Origin: Methanoculleus sp.
GTDB taxonomy: Archaea > Halobacteriota > Methanomicrobia > Methanomicrobiales > Methanoculleaceae
Assembly (NCBI GenBank): GCA_023230425.1
Contig: JALNXI010000114.1
Span: 1-6,407 of the forward strand
Length of the DNA stretch: 6,407 nt
Direction: 5' to 3'
Below the pieces are notes generated by a model, which had not been told where the DNA came from, made no database searches, and worked only from the letters and a program-made list of their open reading frames with translations. How positions within the stretch are numbered: position 1 is the stretch's first letter; each line of letters opens with the position of its first letter. A program made the position numbers and the translations under genes. Positions 1-5,632 of this stretch are shown in pieces.

Positions 1-2
1 CG

Positions 3-206
3 GGCTCTGGTGAAGCCCTATTCTGGCTGTCATTCTTCCCTGACGAGATTGGTGCCGGACCTGGCCTGAAGTTCGACCTTTTTCTTCTCAAGCATGTCCT
101 CATGCCGTGGACCGTGGTGACTATCGCCATGGGGGGGCTGACGGGGAGGGGAGTCCTTGTTGTCGAGGCGGACGGCGACGTATACCGCGATATCGTGACC
201 GGGTGA
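3..206 (+). CDS. C-terminal fragment of an unrecognised protein (5' end outside window)
   Basis: The third forward frame is open from the left edge to a TGA at 204-206 and encodes the last 67 residues of a protein. Codon choice is GC-rich at third positions like the genes downstream, and the same strand's other two frames close early, so this is probably a real gene end. The fragment contains one moderately hydrophobic stretch (about residues 28-46, around LMPWTVVTIAMGG) that could be a membrane segment or a buried strand-helix core, then a charged tail ending in YRDIVTG. I do not recognise the family and see no catalytic motif. A reverse-strand open frame covers the same DNA (30-269) but resembles nothing and is less gene-like. 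The next gene starts 171 bases later behind its own promoter, so this gene is probably not part of the tungstate operon. Confidence 0.55.
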   Translation, partial: GSGEALFWLSFFPDEIGAGPGLKFDLFLLKHVLMPWTVVTIAMGGLTGRGVLVVEADGDVYRDIVTG

Positions 207-289
207 CGTCTCCGGTTCCCGCCCCTGGAGAGAGCGGCCGGGGCCGATCAACCCCCCATTATCCGGCACACCTGATTAAAATCTCTGGA

Positions 290-317
290 TAGTCAACTAA
301 ATTAGATTAATTGATTA
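290..317. promoter_or_regulatory. Imperfect palindrome upstream of the tupA TATA box (candidate operator)
   Basis: TCAACTAA at 293-300 is mirrored by TTAATTGA at 307-314 (7 of 8 positions pair, 6-base centre), and the pairing continues at 291/316 and 290/317, giving 9 of 11 pairs. It sits just before the best TATA-like element (325-332), where archaeal regulators often bind. The surrounding DNA is AT-rich, so chance pairing is a real alternative. It does not match the ModE operator as I remember it. Confidence 0.3.
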
Positions 318-324
318 ACTCTCG

Positions 325-332
325 ATATAAAA
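325..332 (+). promoter_or_regulatory. Putative TATA box of the tup operon
   Basis: ATATAAAA lies in an AT-rich island inside otherwise GC-rich DNA, 46 bases before the tupA start codon. With usual archaeal spacing, transcription would begin near 352-356, leaving a leader of about 22-26 bases. A second candidate, TTTAATTA at 341-348, would place the start near 370 and make the mRNA almost leaderless. No strong Shine-Dalgarno precedes the ATG (only GAGAG at 371-375), which leaves the second option open. Confidence 0.5.
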
Positions 333-377
333 CTATCACATTTAATTATCTGAAGCCCGATACTTGAATTGAGAGTT

Positions 378-1310
378 ATGCAAAGACGAACCCTATTTGC
401 CGTTGCGGCCGTCATGGTCGCTTTCCTGCTCATCTGCGGCTGTACCGGGACGACAACCGGCCCGGACCCTGTCAGCGCGGAGAAACAGCAGCTGCGTATC
501 GCTACGACGACGAGTCTCGATGACACCAAGCTCCTTGAGCGCCTCAGCACGATCTTTGAGGAGCAGTACAACGCCGAGGTGCTGGTCATCTCTGCCGGAA
601 CCGGTAAGGCGCTCGAGTACGGGCAGCGGGGCGACGTGGACGTCCTGATGGTGCACGACCGTGCGCGTGAAGATACCTTCATCGCCGACGGCTACGGAAC
701 CAACCGGCGTGTGTTTGCCTACAACTACTTCGTCCTCGTCGGACCCGAGTCCGACCCGGCAGGCATCAAGGGCATGGAGCCCAAGCAGGCGTTTGCCGCC
801 ATCAGAGAGAAGGGAATGGCCGGCGAGTCCGGTGTGACCTTCGTCTCGCGTGGTGACGCCTCGGGCACGCACTCCAAGGAGAAGGCCATCTGGAAGGCAG
901 CCGGACTCAACTACTCTGCGGACGTGCAGGGCTCCGGCGACTGGTATCTTGAGGCCGGGAAGGGCATGGGCGCGACCCTCACGATGACGAACGAGAAGCA
1001 GGCCTACACCCTCTCCGACATCGGCACCTACCTTGCCTACAAGGGCGACCTCGAGCTCGTGACGCTCGTGGATGAGGGCGACACCCTGCTCAACGTCTAC
1101 TGTGCCATGCAGATCAACCCCGAGAAGTACCCCGACATCAACAGCACCGTCGCGAAAGACTGGATCAACTTCATGATCTCCGACGATGTCCAGAAGGAGA
1201 TCGCCTCTTTCGGTGTCGACAAGTACGGCCAGCCGCTCTTCTACGCCGCCCAGAACGACTGGGAGAAGATCGGCGTGACAGAGGCTGAAGTGACGGACCC
1301 CGTTCTGTGA
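378..1310 (+). CDS. tupA: TupA, tungstate-binding lipoprotein of an ABC importer
   Basis: This 310-residue protein is the extracytoplasmic tungstate-binding component of a TupABC importer. Residues 1-21 form a lipoprotein signal: basic MQRR, a hydrophobic core, then LICGC with Cys22 as the likely lipid anchor. A Thr-rich linker follows. The family signature TTTS is at 43-46 (IATTTSLDDTKLLE), SAGTGKALE at 72-80, and the conserved SRGDASGTHSKEK at 157-169 contributes oxyanion ligands; TLSDIGTYLAYK at 211-222 is the second conserved lobe motif. The ATG at 378 is preferred over an in-frame TTG at 369 because it gives a clean signal peptide; its ribosome site is weak. tupB and tupC follow on the same strand. 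Tungstate rather than molybdate specificity is inferred from family membership. The nearest alternative would be another oxyanion-binding protein of the PstS-like superfamily, but the TTTS motif and gene order favour TupA. Confidence 0.93.
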   Translation: MQRRTLFAVAAVMVAFLLICGCTGTTTGPDPVSAEKQQLRIATTTSLDDTKLLERLSTIFEEQYNAEVLVISAGTGKALEYGQRGDVDVLMVHDRAREDTFIADGYGTNRRVFAYNYFVLVGPESDPAGIKGMEPKQAFAAIREKGMAGESGVTFVSRGDASGTHSKEKAIWKAAGLNYSADVQGSGDWYLEAGKGMGATLTMTNEKQAYTLSDIGTYLAYKGDLELVTLVDEGDTLLNVYCAMQINPEKYPDINSTVAKDWINFMISDDVQKEIASFGVDKYGQPLFYAAQNDWEKIGVTEAEVTDPVL

Positions 1311-1339
1311 TCCGGCCGACGAGCCCTGATCCCAACCCC

Positions 1340-1345
1340 TTTTTT
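1340..1345 (+). terminator. T-tract between tupA and tupB (possible partial terminator)
   Basis: Six T residues follow a C-rich run (CCCAACCCC) 30 bases after the tupA stop. Archaeal intrinsic termination relies mainly on a U-tract in the transcript, without needing a stable hairpin. A short tract like this could end a fraction of transcripts after tupA, giving more binding protein than transporter. Six Ts is short, so full termination is unlikely. Confidence 0.3.
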
Positions 1346-1366
1346 GCCTCCGGCGAACCACGATAA

Positions 1367-1372
1367 GAGGAG
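1367..1372 (+). promoter_or_regulatory. Ribosome binding site of tupB
   Basis: GAGGAG lies three bases before the ATG at 1376, within the longer purine run AAGAGGAGAG (1365-1374). It fixes the tupB start, and there is no competing upstream start in frame with a comparable site. Confidence 0.7.
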
Positions 1373-1375
1373 AGC

Positions 1376-2077
1376 ATGTACGAGATCATCGAGGGATTCC
1401 TGGAGGCGGCGAGACTCATCGTCACGCTCGACCCCGACGTGATGGCCATCGCCGCGAGGAGCATCATCGTCTCATTCACCGCAACGATCTCTGCCACCCT
1501 GATCGCCGTCCCGCTCGGCACAACAATCAACTTCGGCACGTTCCGCGGAAAGAAGAGCCTCATCAACCTGATCCAGACCCTCTACGCGCTCCCCACCGTT
1601 GTCGTCGGGCTCCTTATATTCCTGCTCATATCCCGTGTCGGGCCGTTTGGGTCCTTGCGGCTGCTCTTCACCCCGACCGCCATGATCATCGCGCAGACGG
1701 TGCTCATCCTCCCGATCATGACCGGCCTGACGATCTCGGCACTCTCGGGAGTCGATCCGGTCATCAGGGATACCCTCTACTCGCTCGGGGCGACACGTCT
1801 CCAGTTCCTCACAAACATCATGAAGGAAGCCCGGTTTGCGATCCTCGCGGCCGTCGCGGTCGGGTTTGGGCGAGCGATATCTGAAGTCGGAGCGGCAATT
1901 CTCGTCGGCGGCAACATCATGGCGTCGTCCTTCATGAGTTCAACCCGGGTGTTGACGACGGCGATATCGCTTGAGACATCGATGGGCAACATTCCCCAGT
2001 CCATCGCGCTCGGGATCGTCCTTCTCGTCATCGCTCTCGGCGTCAATCTTGCCATAACCACGGTGCAGCACCGGTGA
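1376..2077 (+). CDS. tupB: TupB, tungstate ABC transporter permease
   Basis: This 233-residue integral membrane protein is the channel subunit of the tungstate importer. Hydrophobic segments are visible at about 24-48, 64-86, 98-122, 152-178 and 207-228, giving about five transmembrane helices. YALPTVVVGLL at 70-80 is a typical permease segment. The cytoplasmic coupling (EAA-type) loop lies at about 131-170, running from DTLYSLGATRLQF through EARFAILAAVAVGFGRAISE; this is where the ATPase docks. The length fits TupB-type permeases. It starts 65 bases after tupA with a GAGGAG ribosome site, and ends four bases before tupC, so tupB and tupC are almost certainly cotranscribed. The permease family is shared with molybdate and sulfate transporters; the tungstate call leans on the adjacent tupA. 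Confidence 0.92.
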   Translation: MYEIIEGFLEAARLIVTLDPDVMAIAARSIIVSFTATISATLIAVPLGTTINFGTFRGKKSLINLIQTLYALPTVVVGLLIFLLISRVGPFGSLRLLFTPTAMIIAQTVLILPIMTGLTISALSGVDPVIRDTLYSLGATRLQFLTNIMKEARFAILAAVAVGFGRAISEVGAAILVGGNIMASSFMSSTRVLTTAISLETSMGNIPQSIALGIVLLVIALGVNLAITTVQHR

Positions 2078-2078
2078 T
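2073..2078 (+). promoter_or_regulatory. Ribosome binding site of tupC, overlapping the tupB stop codon
   Basis: GGTGAT matches the right-hand part of the archaeal Shine-Dalgarno GGAGGTGATC. Its TGA (2075-2077) is also the tupB stop codon, and the tupC ATG follows at 2082. A ribosome finishing tupB would stop on the tupC ribosome site, which suggests translational coupling. Confidence 0.6.
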
Positions 2079-2081
2079 ACC

Positions 2082-3167
2082 ATGATTGAACTTGTAAACG
2101 TCTCAAAACGGTTCGGTGACACGGCGGTGCTCGGCGGCGTCACCGGGCGGATTGAACGGGGAGAGATATTCGCCATCATGGGACCGAGCGGTGTCGGGAA
2201 ATCGACCCTGTTACGGCTCATCGGTCTCCTCGACACACCGACGGGAGGAGAGATCCGGATCGGCGGCACGGATATCCACGCGAAGAACGGGCAGAGCCTC
2301 CGGATCCGCCGGATGATGGGGATGGTCTTCCAGAAGCCCGCCGTCTTCAACTCAACCGTCTCTGAGAACATAGCCGTCGGCCTGCGGTTCCGGGGAGCGA
2401 GCGAGGCGGTGATCCGTAAGAAGACCGAGGATGCCCTCGAGGTGGTCGGCCTCTCCGGCTACGGAGAGCGGAGAGCGCGGACGCTCTCGGGGGGAGAGAT
2501 GCAGCGGGTGGCTCTTGCACGGGCGATGGTGATCGAGCCGGAGATCCTCTTAATGGACGAGCCGACCGCGAACCTCGACCCGGTCTCGGTGGAGATGATT
2601 GAGGAACTGGCCCGCCGCATCAACCGCGACCTCGGCACGACGATCGTGCTCTCGACCCACGACATGTACCAGGGGCAGCGACTCGCTCACCGGATCAGCG
2701 TGCTGATGAACGGGGGGTTTGCGCAGGTGGGAACCCCGAGAGAGGTCTTCACCCTGCCCGCGAGCCGGGACGTCGCCCGGTTCATCGGCATTGAGAACAT
2801 CATCAGGGGGGTGGTTACGGCCGGCGGGAACGGCACCTCCGCCATCGATGTCGGCGGCACCCTGGTCCGGGCGCGATCGCCGTTCGGAGAGGGGGAAGCG
2901 GTCTGTCTCTGCATCCGGTCGGAGGATATGCGGATCGTCCCGGCGGTCGGGGGGAAGGCCGTCCTCAGCGGGAACTCCCTCCCCGGCACCGTGGCCTCTA
3001 TCGTGCCGCGCGGCCCGTTCAGCAAGGTGACGGTCGACTGCGGGTTTCTGCTCTCGTCCGTCCTCTCCTGGAAGGCGGTGGACGCCCTCGGTATCCGGGA
3101 GGGGAGCCGCGTCGTGGTCTCGTTCGCAGCCGAGTCGGTCCACGTCGTCAGGGCGGCGCAGGGTTGA
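2082..3167 (+). CDS. tupC: TupC, tungstate ABC transporter ATP-binding protein with C-terminal TOBE-like domain
   Basis: This 361-residue cytoplasmic ATPase energises tungstate import. All nucleotide-binding motifs are present: Walker A GPSGVGKST (34-42), Q-loop VFQ (Gln84), signature LSGGE (135-139), Walker B ILLMDE (155-160), D-loop NLDP (164-167) and switch His193 in STHD. The ABC domain ends near residue 235. The C-terminal part (about 240-356) is beta-rich and carries SLPGTVASIVPRGPFSKVTV (299-318), resembling the TOBE/MOP-like domains of molybdate, tungstate and sulfate importers. In the archaeal ModBC transporter of Methanosarcina acetivorans, such C-terminal domains bind oxyanion and shut the transporter down; the same feedback is possible here but is inference. 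The start at 2082 overlaps its ribosome site with the tupB stop. No terminator is evident immediately after the TGA. Confidence 0.92.
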   Translation: MIELVNVSKRFGDTAVLGGVTGRIERGEIFAIMGPSGVGKSTLLRLIGLLDTPTGGEIRIGGTDIHAKNGQSLRIRRMMGMVFQKPAVFNSTVSENIAVGLRFRGASEAVIRKKTEDALEVVGLSGYGERRARTLSGGEMQRVALARAMVIEPEILLMDEPTANLDPVSVEMIEELARRINRDLGTTIVLSTHDMYQGQRLAHRISVLMNGGFAQVGTPREVFTLPASRDVARFIGIENIIRGVVTAGGNGTSAIDVGGTLVRARSPFGEGEAVCLCIRSEDMRIVPAVGGKAVLSGNSLPGTVASIVPRGPFSKVTVDCGFLLSSVLSWKAVDALGIREGSRVVVSFAAESVHVVRAAQG

Positions 3168-3257
3168 AGCCCGGTCCTCTTACTCTCGCATCGCAAGGTG
3201 CTGCAGAATCTGCGCCCCAGATCCCGGGACTCTCTCCGCGCGGTTCCCCGCCACGCC

Positions 3258-3266
3258 CTTAAATAT
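3258..3266 (+). promoter_or_regulatory. TATA box of the metallo-hydrolase gene, placing transcription start at the ATG
   Basis: CTTAAATAT is centred 28 bases before the ATG at 3290, the only clear AT-rich element in the 122-base gap after tupC. Usual archaeal spacing puts the transcription start at or within a few bases of the A of the ATG. No Shine-Dalgarno is seen (the preceding bases are CATTTCTACA), so a leaderless mRNA is the simplest reading. The rest of the gap holds only a small dyad, GCAGA-A-TCTGC at 3203-3213, of unknown meaning. Confidence 0.65.
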
Positions 3267-3289
3267 CCGCACGGCCCACCATTTCTACA

Positions 3290-4075
3290 ATGGAACTGAC
3301 AGTCCTTGCGAGCGGGAGCAAAGGAAACTGCACCTATCTGCGAGGCGAGCGGGGTGCGCTGCTCATCGACGCGGGGCTCTCCGCCCGCGAGACCCTCCGC
3401 CGCCTCGGAGCCGCCGGCGGGGATGCAACGCTCATCGAGGGGATTCTCGTCACTCATGAGCATATCGACCATATCCGGGGGGCCGACGTCCTGGCACGGA
3501 GACTTCACGTGCCTATCTACGCGACCGGCGGCACACTTGAAGCGTTCTCAGAGAAATGCGGCCCGACGTCGGCAGATATCCGGCGGTGCAGGTATGATGA
3601 GCCGTTCTCTGTGGGCGACTTCTCGGTCGAGCCCTTCGCCGCCTCCCATGACGCACGGGAGCCCTGCGGGTTCTGTGTCGCCGAAGGCGACCTCCGCATC
3701 GGGTGCTGCACCGATACCGGCACCGTCACCACTCCCATCTTCGACCGGCTCGCATCCTGCGACGCCGTCCTCCTGGAGAGCAATCACTGTCCCGATATGC
3801 TCGAGAACGGCCCGTACCCTGCATACCTGAAGAGCCGGATACGGTCAAAACGCGGGCATCTCTCAAACCCGGATGCCGCCCGATGCCTGCAGAGGCTTGC
3901 CGATCACATCCAGATGGCGATGCTTGCCCACGTAAGCGAGATCAACAACACGCCGGAGAAGGTGCTCCTCTCCGCGCTCGAAGGGCTCGGGTTCTACTCC
4001 GATCAGGTCGCGGTCACCGTGGCGCCTCAGGACCCGGGCCCGGTGCACCCGGAGTCCTACGGCTTTCGGCTCTGA
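3290..4075 (+). CDS. Metallo-beta-lactamase-fold hydrolase, WalJ/YycJ (VicX) type
   Basis: This 261-residue soluble protein has the metallo-beta-lactamase fold and most resembles the WalJ/YycJ/VicX group. It opens with LASGSKGNC (6-14), then LLIDAGLSARE, and the metal-binding motif THEHIDH (55-61; His56, His58, Asp60, His61). Further likely metal ligands are His120 (AASHDA), Asp142 (TDTG) and His214 in LAHVSEINNTPE (212-223), the group's hallmark; ESNH at 163-166 and GHLSN at 189-193 are also typical. It probably binds two metal ions. In Bacillus, YycJ/WalJ has been described as a 5'-to-3' exonuclease linked to DNA mismatch repair; whether the archaeal protein shares this is inference. In Firmicutes the gene sits beside the WalRK two-component system, but here it stands alone with its own promoter. 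Length is normal for the family and the protein looks intact. Confidence 0.88.
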   Translation: MELTVLASGSKGNCTYLRGERGALLIDAGLSARETLRRLGAAGGDATLIEGILVTHEHIDHIRGADVLARRLHVPIYATGGTLEAFSEKCGPTSADIRRCRYDEPFSVGDFSVEPFAASHDAREPCGFCVAEGDLRIGCCTDTGTVTTPIFDRLASCDAVLLESNHCPDMLENGPYPAYLKSRIRSKRGHLSNPDAARCLQRLADHIQMAMLAHVSEINNTPEKVLLSALEGLGFYSDQVAVTVAPQDPGPVHPESYGFRL

Positions 4076-4089
4076 CCGCCCGCCCATCC

Positions 4090-5385
4090 TTACCGCTTCT
4101 GAATCGTGCAGATCATACCGACCACGGTACCCGCGGCATCGATGATCGGGTCGGCGGAGATGCAGACCGGCTGCCGTGAACCGTCGTTTCTCACGAGCGT
4201 CGCTCCCTCGACGCAATCTGCAGACCTGCCCCGCCCCAGCACTTCCTCTGAGAGAAGTTCCCGTGCATCATCGCCCAGAAAGAGGGACCATATCGGTTTT
4301 TCGGCCAGTTTCTCTCCCACGTAGCCGGTCAGGCGCTCGGCTGCCTGGCTGACGATGATGATCGTCCCGGAAGCATCGGTGGTGATCCTTGCCACCTCGG
4401 CTTCAGCCACTCCCAGGGTGCCCTGCTCGATCGATGAGTCCAGCCACTCTTCTGCGGCCCTCCGCTCAGTCGTCTCGATGCAGTAGAGGAGGTGTTCGAG
4501 CCGCTGATTCGCACGTTCAAGTTCTCTCGTCCGCTCGGCAACGAGGTCTTCCAGGTGCTCGCGGTGCCGATGCAGTTCCTGCTCCGCCTCCTTCCGCTCT
4601 GTGATCTCCCTGATGACAGCCATCAGGCGCATCCCATACAGCGGCATAACCCGGGCTTCGTAGTGCCGGAGCGCTCCGGCTTCTGTGTGGCTGAACTCCA
4701 GGGGTGCAGCAGGCGCATCCGTCCGGACAGCCTGTTGCAGCGTATCCAAAAGCGCCTCTCCGACGTCTCCGGGGAACACGTCCTGCACCCGCCGCCCGAG
4801 CAGGGCCCGGGAGACGAGCGGCACCTTCGCCAGCCTGCCGGCCCTGAAGTCGAGGATCGTGCCGTCCGTGTTCAGTTGAAGGAAAAGGTCGGGAAAGGCT
4901 TCGATCACCGCGGTCAGTTCGGATGTGGTCTGCCTGAGGTGCTCCTCGGTCAGAACCTCTTCGGTAACGTCCCGGACGACAAGCAGGGTGCAACCATCCC
5001 AGACCGGCGCCCGCCGGAACTCGAGATCGCGCACCGTCCCATCCCGGCGGACAACACTGGCGACCAGGGCGTTCCGGTCGCCCTGGAAGAGTTCCTGCCC
5101 CATATCCTGGACGTTCCGCCGGTATGCCGGGTTCGGGTGGGCACGCTCGAACCACGCAGAGAGCGTCGGGACATCCTCCCGGGTATACCCGGTGATCCTG
5201 GTAAACGCCGGGTTCAGGTACCGACACCCGCCCTCACCGTCCACCAGAACGAGACCGTCCGGCACCTCACGGAGGATCGAGAGATACGCACCCAGGAGAG
5301 GGTGCGGCGATTCACGGGGTCCCCGGAGACCGTCGGCACCGGGTGCTCCCCTGCCGGTACCTGGAATAGTATTTTTTCCCGTCAT
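4090..5385 (-). CDS. PAS-only sensor protein (three PAS domains, no output domain)
   Basis: A 431-residue soluble protein made almost wholly of PAS sensor domains. PAS1 is at about 31-144 (GLVLVDGEG, then YLNPAFTRITGYTRED at 56-71, ending LLVVRDVTEE). PAS2 is at about 152-264 (AVIEAFPDLFLQLNTDG, ending AVIREITERKEAE). A charged coiled coil at about 264-308 (EDLVAERTRELERANQRLEH) follows, then PAS3 at about 325-429 (ITTDASGTIIIVSQAAERLT, then VRNDGSRQPVCISADPI). The coiled coil is of the kind that normally leads into a histidine kinase, but no H-box, ATPase, GGDEF or DNA-binding domain is present, and the stop lies in clean DNA just after PAS3. There are no membrane segments. The ATG at 5385 is chosen because GGAGGATC precedes it at good spacing; an upstream in-frame ATG at 5409 would lie in front of that site and has none of its own. 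It probably signals by protein-protein contact; ligand unknown. Confidence 0.85.
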   Translation of the reverse strand: MTGKNTIPGTGRGAPGADGLRGPRESPHPLLGAYLSILREVPDGLVLVDGEGGCRYLNPAFTRITGYTREDVPTLSAWFERAHPNPAYRRNVQDMGQELFQGDRNALVASVVRRDGTVRDLEFRRAPVWDGCTLLVVRDVTEEVLTEEHLRQTTSELTAVIEAFPDLFLQLNTDGTILDFRAGRLAKVPLVSRALLGRRVQDVFPGDVGEALLDTLQQAVRTDAPAAPLEFSHTEAGALRHYEARVMPLYGMRLMAVIREITERKEAEQELHRHREHLEDLVAERTRELERANQRLEHLLYCIETTERRAAEEWLDSSIEQGTLGVAEAEVARITTDASGTIIIVSQAAERLTGYVGEKLAEKPIWSLFLGDDARELLSEEVLGRGRSADCVEGATLVRNDGSRQPVCISADPIIDAAGTVVGMICTIQKR

Positions 5386-5392
5386 TGTAACC

Positions 5393-5400
5393 GATCCTCC
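5393..5400 (-). promoter_or_regulatory. Ribosome binding site that decides the PAS-protein start
   Basis: On the minus strand GGAGGATC lies seven bases before the ATG at 5385 (ten bases counted from the GGAGG core). It closely matches the archaeal consensus GGAGGTGATC with two bases missing. The upstream in-frame ATG at 5409 would put this site inside the coding sequence, so the shorter protein is preferred. Confidence 0.7.
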
Positions 5401-5463
5401 CCGGTACATTCGTGTATTCGGGCTCGTAAATGCCGTCTGTAGAAAGTCTTACTTATTGGTATG

Positions 5464-5470
5464 GATAAAC
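5464..5470 (-). promoter_or_regulatory. Weak TATA-like element before the PAS gene
   Basis: On the minus strand GTTTATC, within the AT-rich stretch GATTAGTTTATCCAT, could act as a TATA box about 80 bases before the start codon. Transcription would then begin near 5440 with a leader of roughly 55 bases that includes the ribosome site. The match is mediocre and I see no better one in the intergenic region. Confidence 0.3.
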
Positions 5471-5574
5471 TAATCGTTATGATTCTCCCCCTCATACCCG
5501 GGATCGGTCCATTTAGCGAATTATCCAGAGGGCTAACGGAGATCCGCCATCTATAGGAGACACCCGCCAATACA

Positions 5575-5620
5575 GGAAAGACACGCTGAACTGCGCATCA
5601 CCAGGCCCGGGGGTCTTTCC
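5575..5620. repeat. Inverted repeat with 8-base perfect arms
   Basis: GGAAAGAC at 5575-5582 is the exact reverse complement of GTCTTTCC at 5613-5620, separated by 30 bases that contain a small internal CGC/GCG pairing (5584-5586 with 5593-5595). It begins 12 bases beyond the stop codon of the TPR-like gene, so it could fold at the 3' end of that mRNA. There is no T-tract after it on the minus strand, so it is not a typical archaeal terminator; an mRNA-stabilising or processing structure, or chance, are the alternatives. Confidence 0.35.
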
Positions 5621-5632
5621 GTTGCGAGGTCG

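Noticed and set aside
209..231. Short hairpin (TCTCC / GGAGA) just after the first partial gene
   Set aside because: Five-base stem with a 13-base loop and no T-tract after it; not a supportable terminator.
324..337. GATA-N6-TATC dyad overlapping the tupA TATA box, considered as a ModE-like site
   Set aside because: Only four bases pair, and the mirror half of a ModE operator is missing.
393..1361. Long minus-strand open frame (322 codons) opposite tupA
   Set aside because: It mirrors a clear tupA gene, has no recognisable domain or ribosome site, and long antisense frames are expected in GC-rich coding DNA.
2550..3508. Minus-strand open frames opposite tupC and the start of the hydrolase gene
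   Set aside because: They cross the boundary between two well-supported genes and show no protein family features.
4492..5442. Long plus-strand open frame (316 codons) opposite the PAS gene
   Set aside because: The translation is low-complexity, rich in Arg and Pro, with no domain; the minus strand encodes well-formed PAS domains throughout.
5461..5556. 31-codon plus-strand frame (MDKLIVMILPLIPG...) in the intergenic region
   Set aside because: No ribosome site or convincing promoter, and it overlaps the likely promoter of the PAS gene; too short to support without conservation.
5538..5569. Two near-direct repeats, GGAGA-TC-CGCCA and GGAGA-CACC-CGCCA
   Set aside because: Only two copies with unequal spacers and no link to a promoter element; chance is likely. 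No CRISPR or insertion-site pattern.
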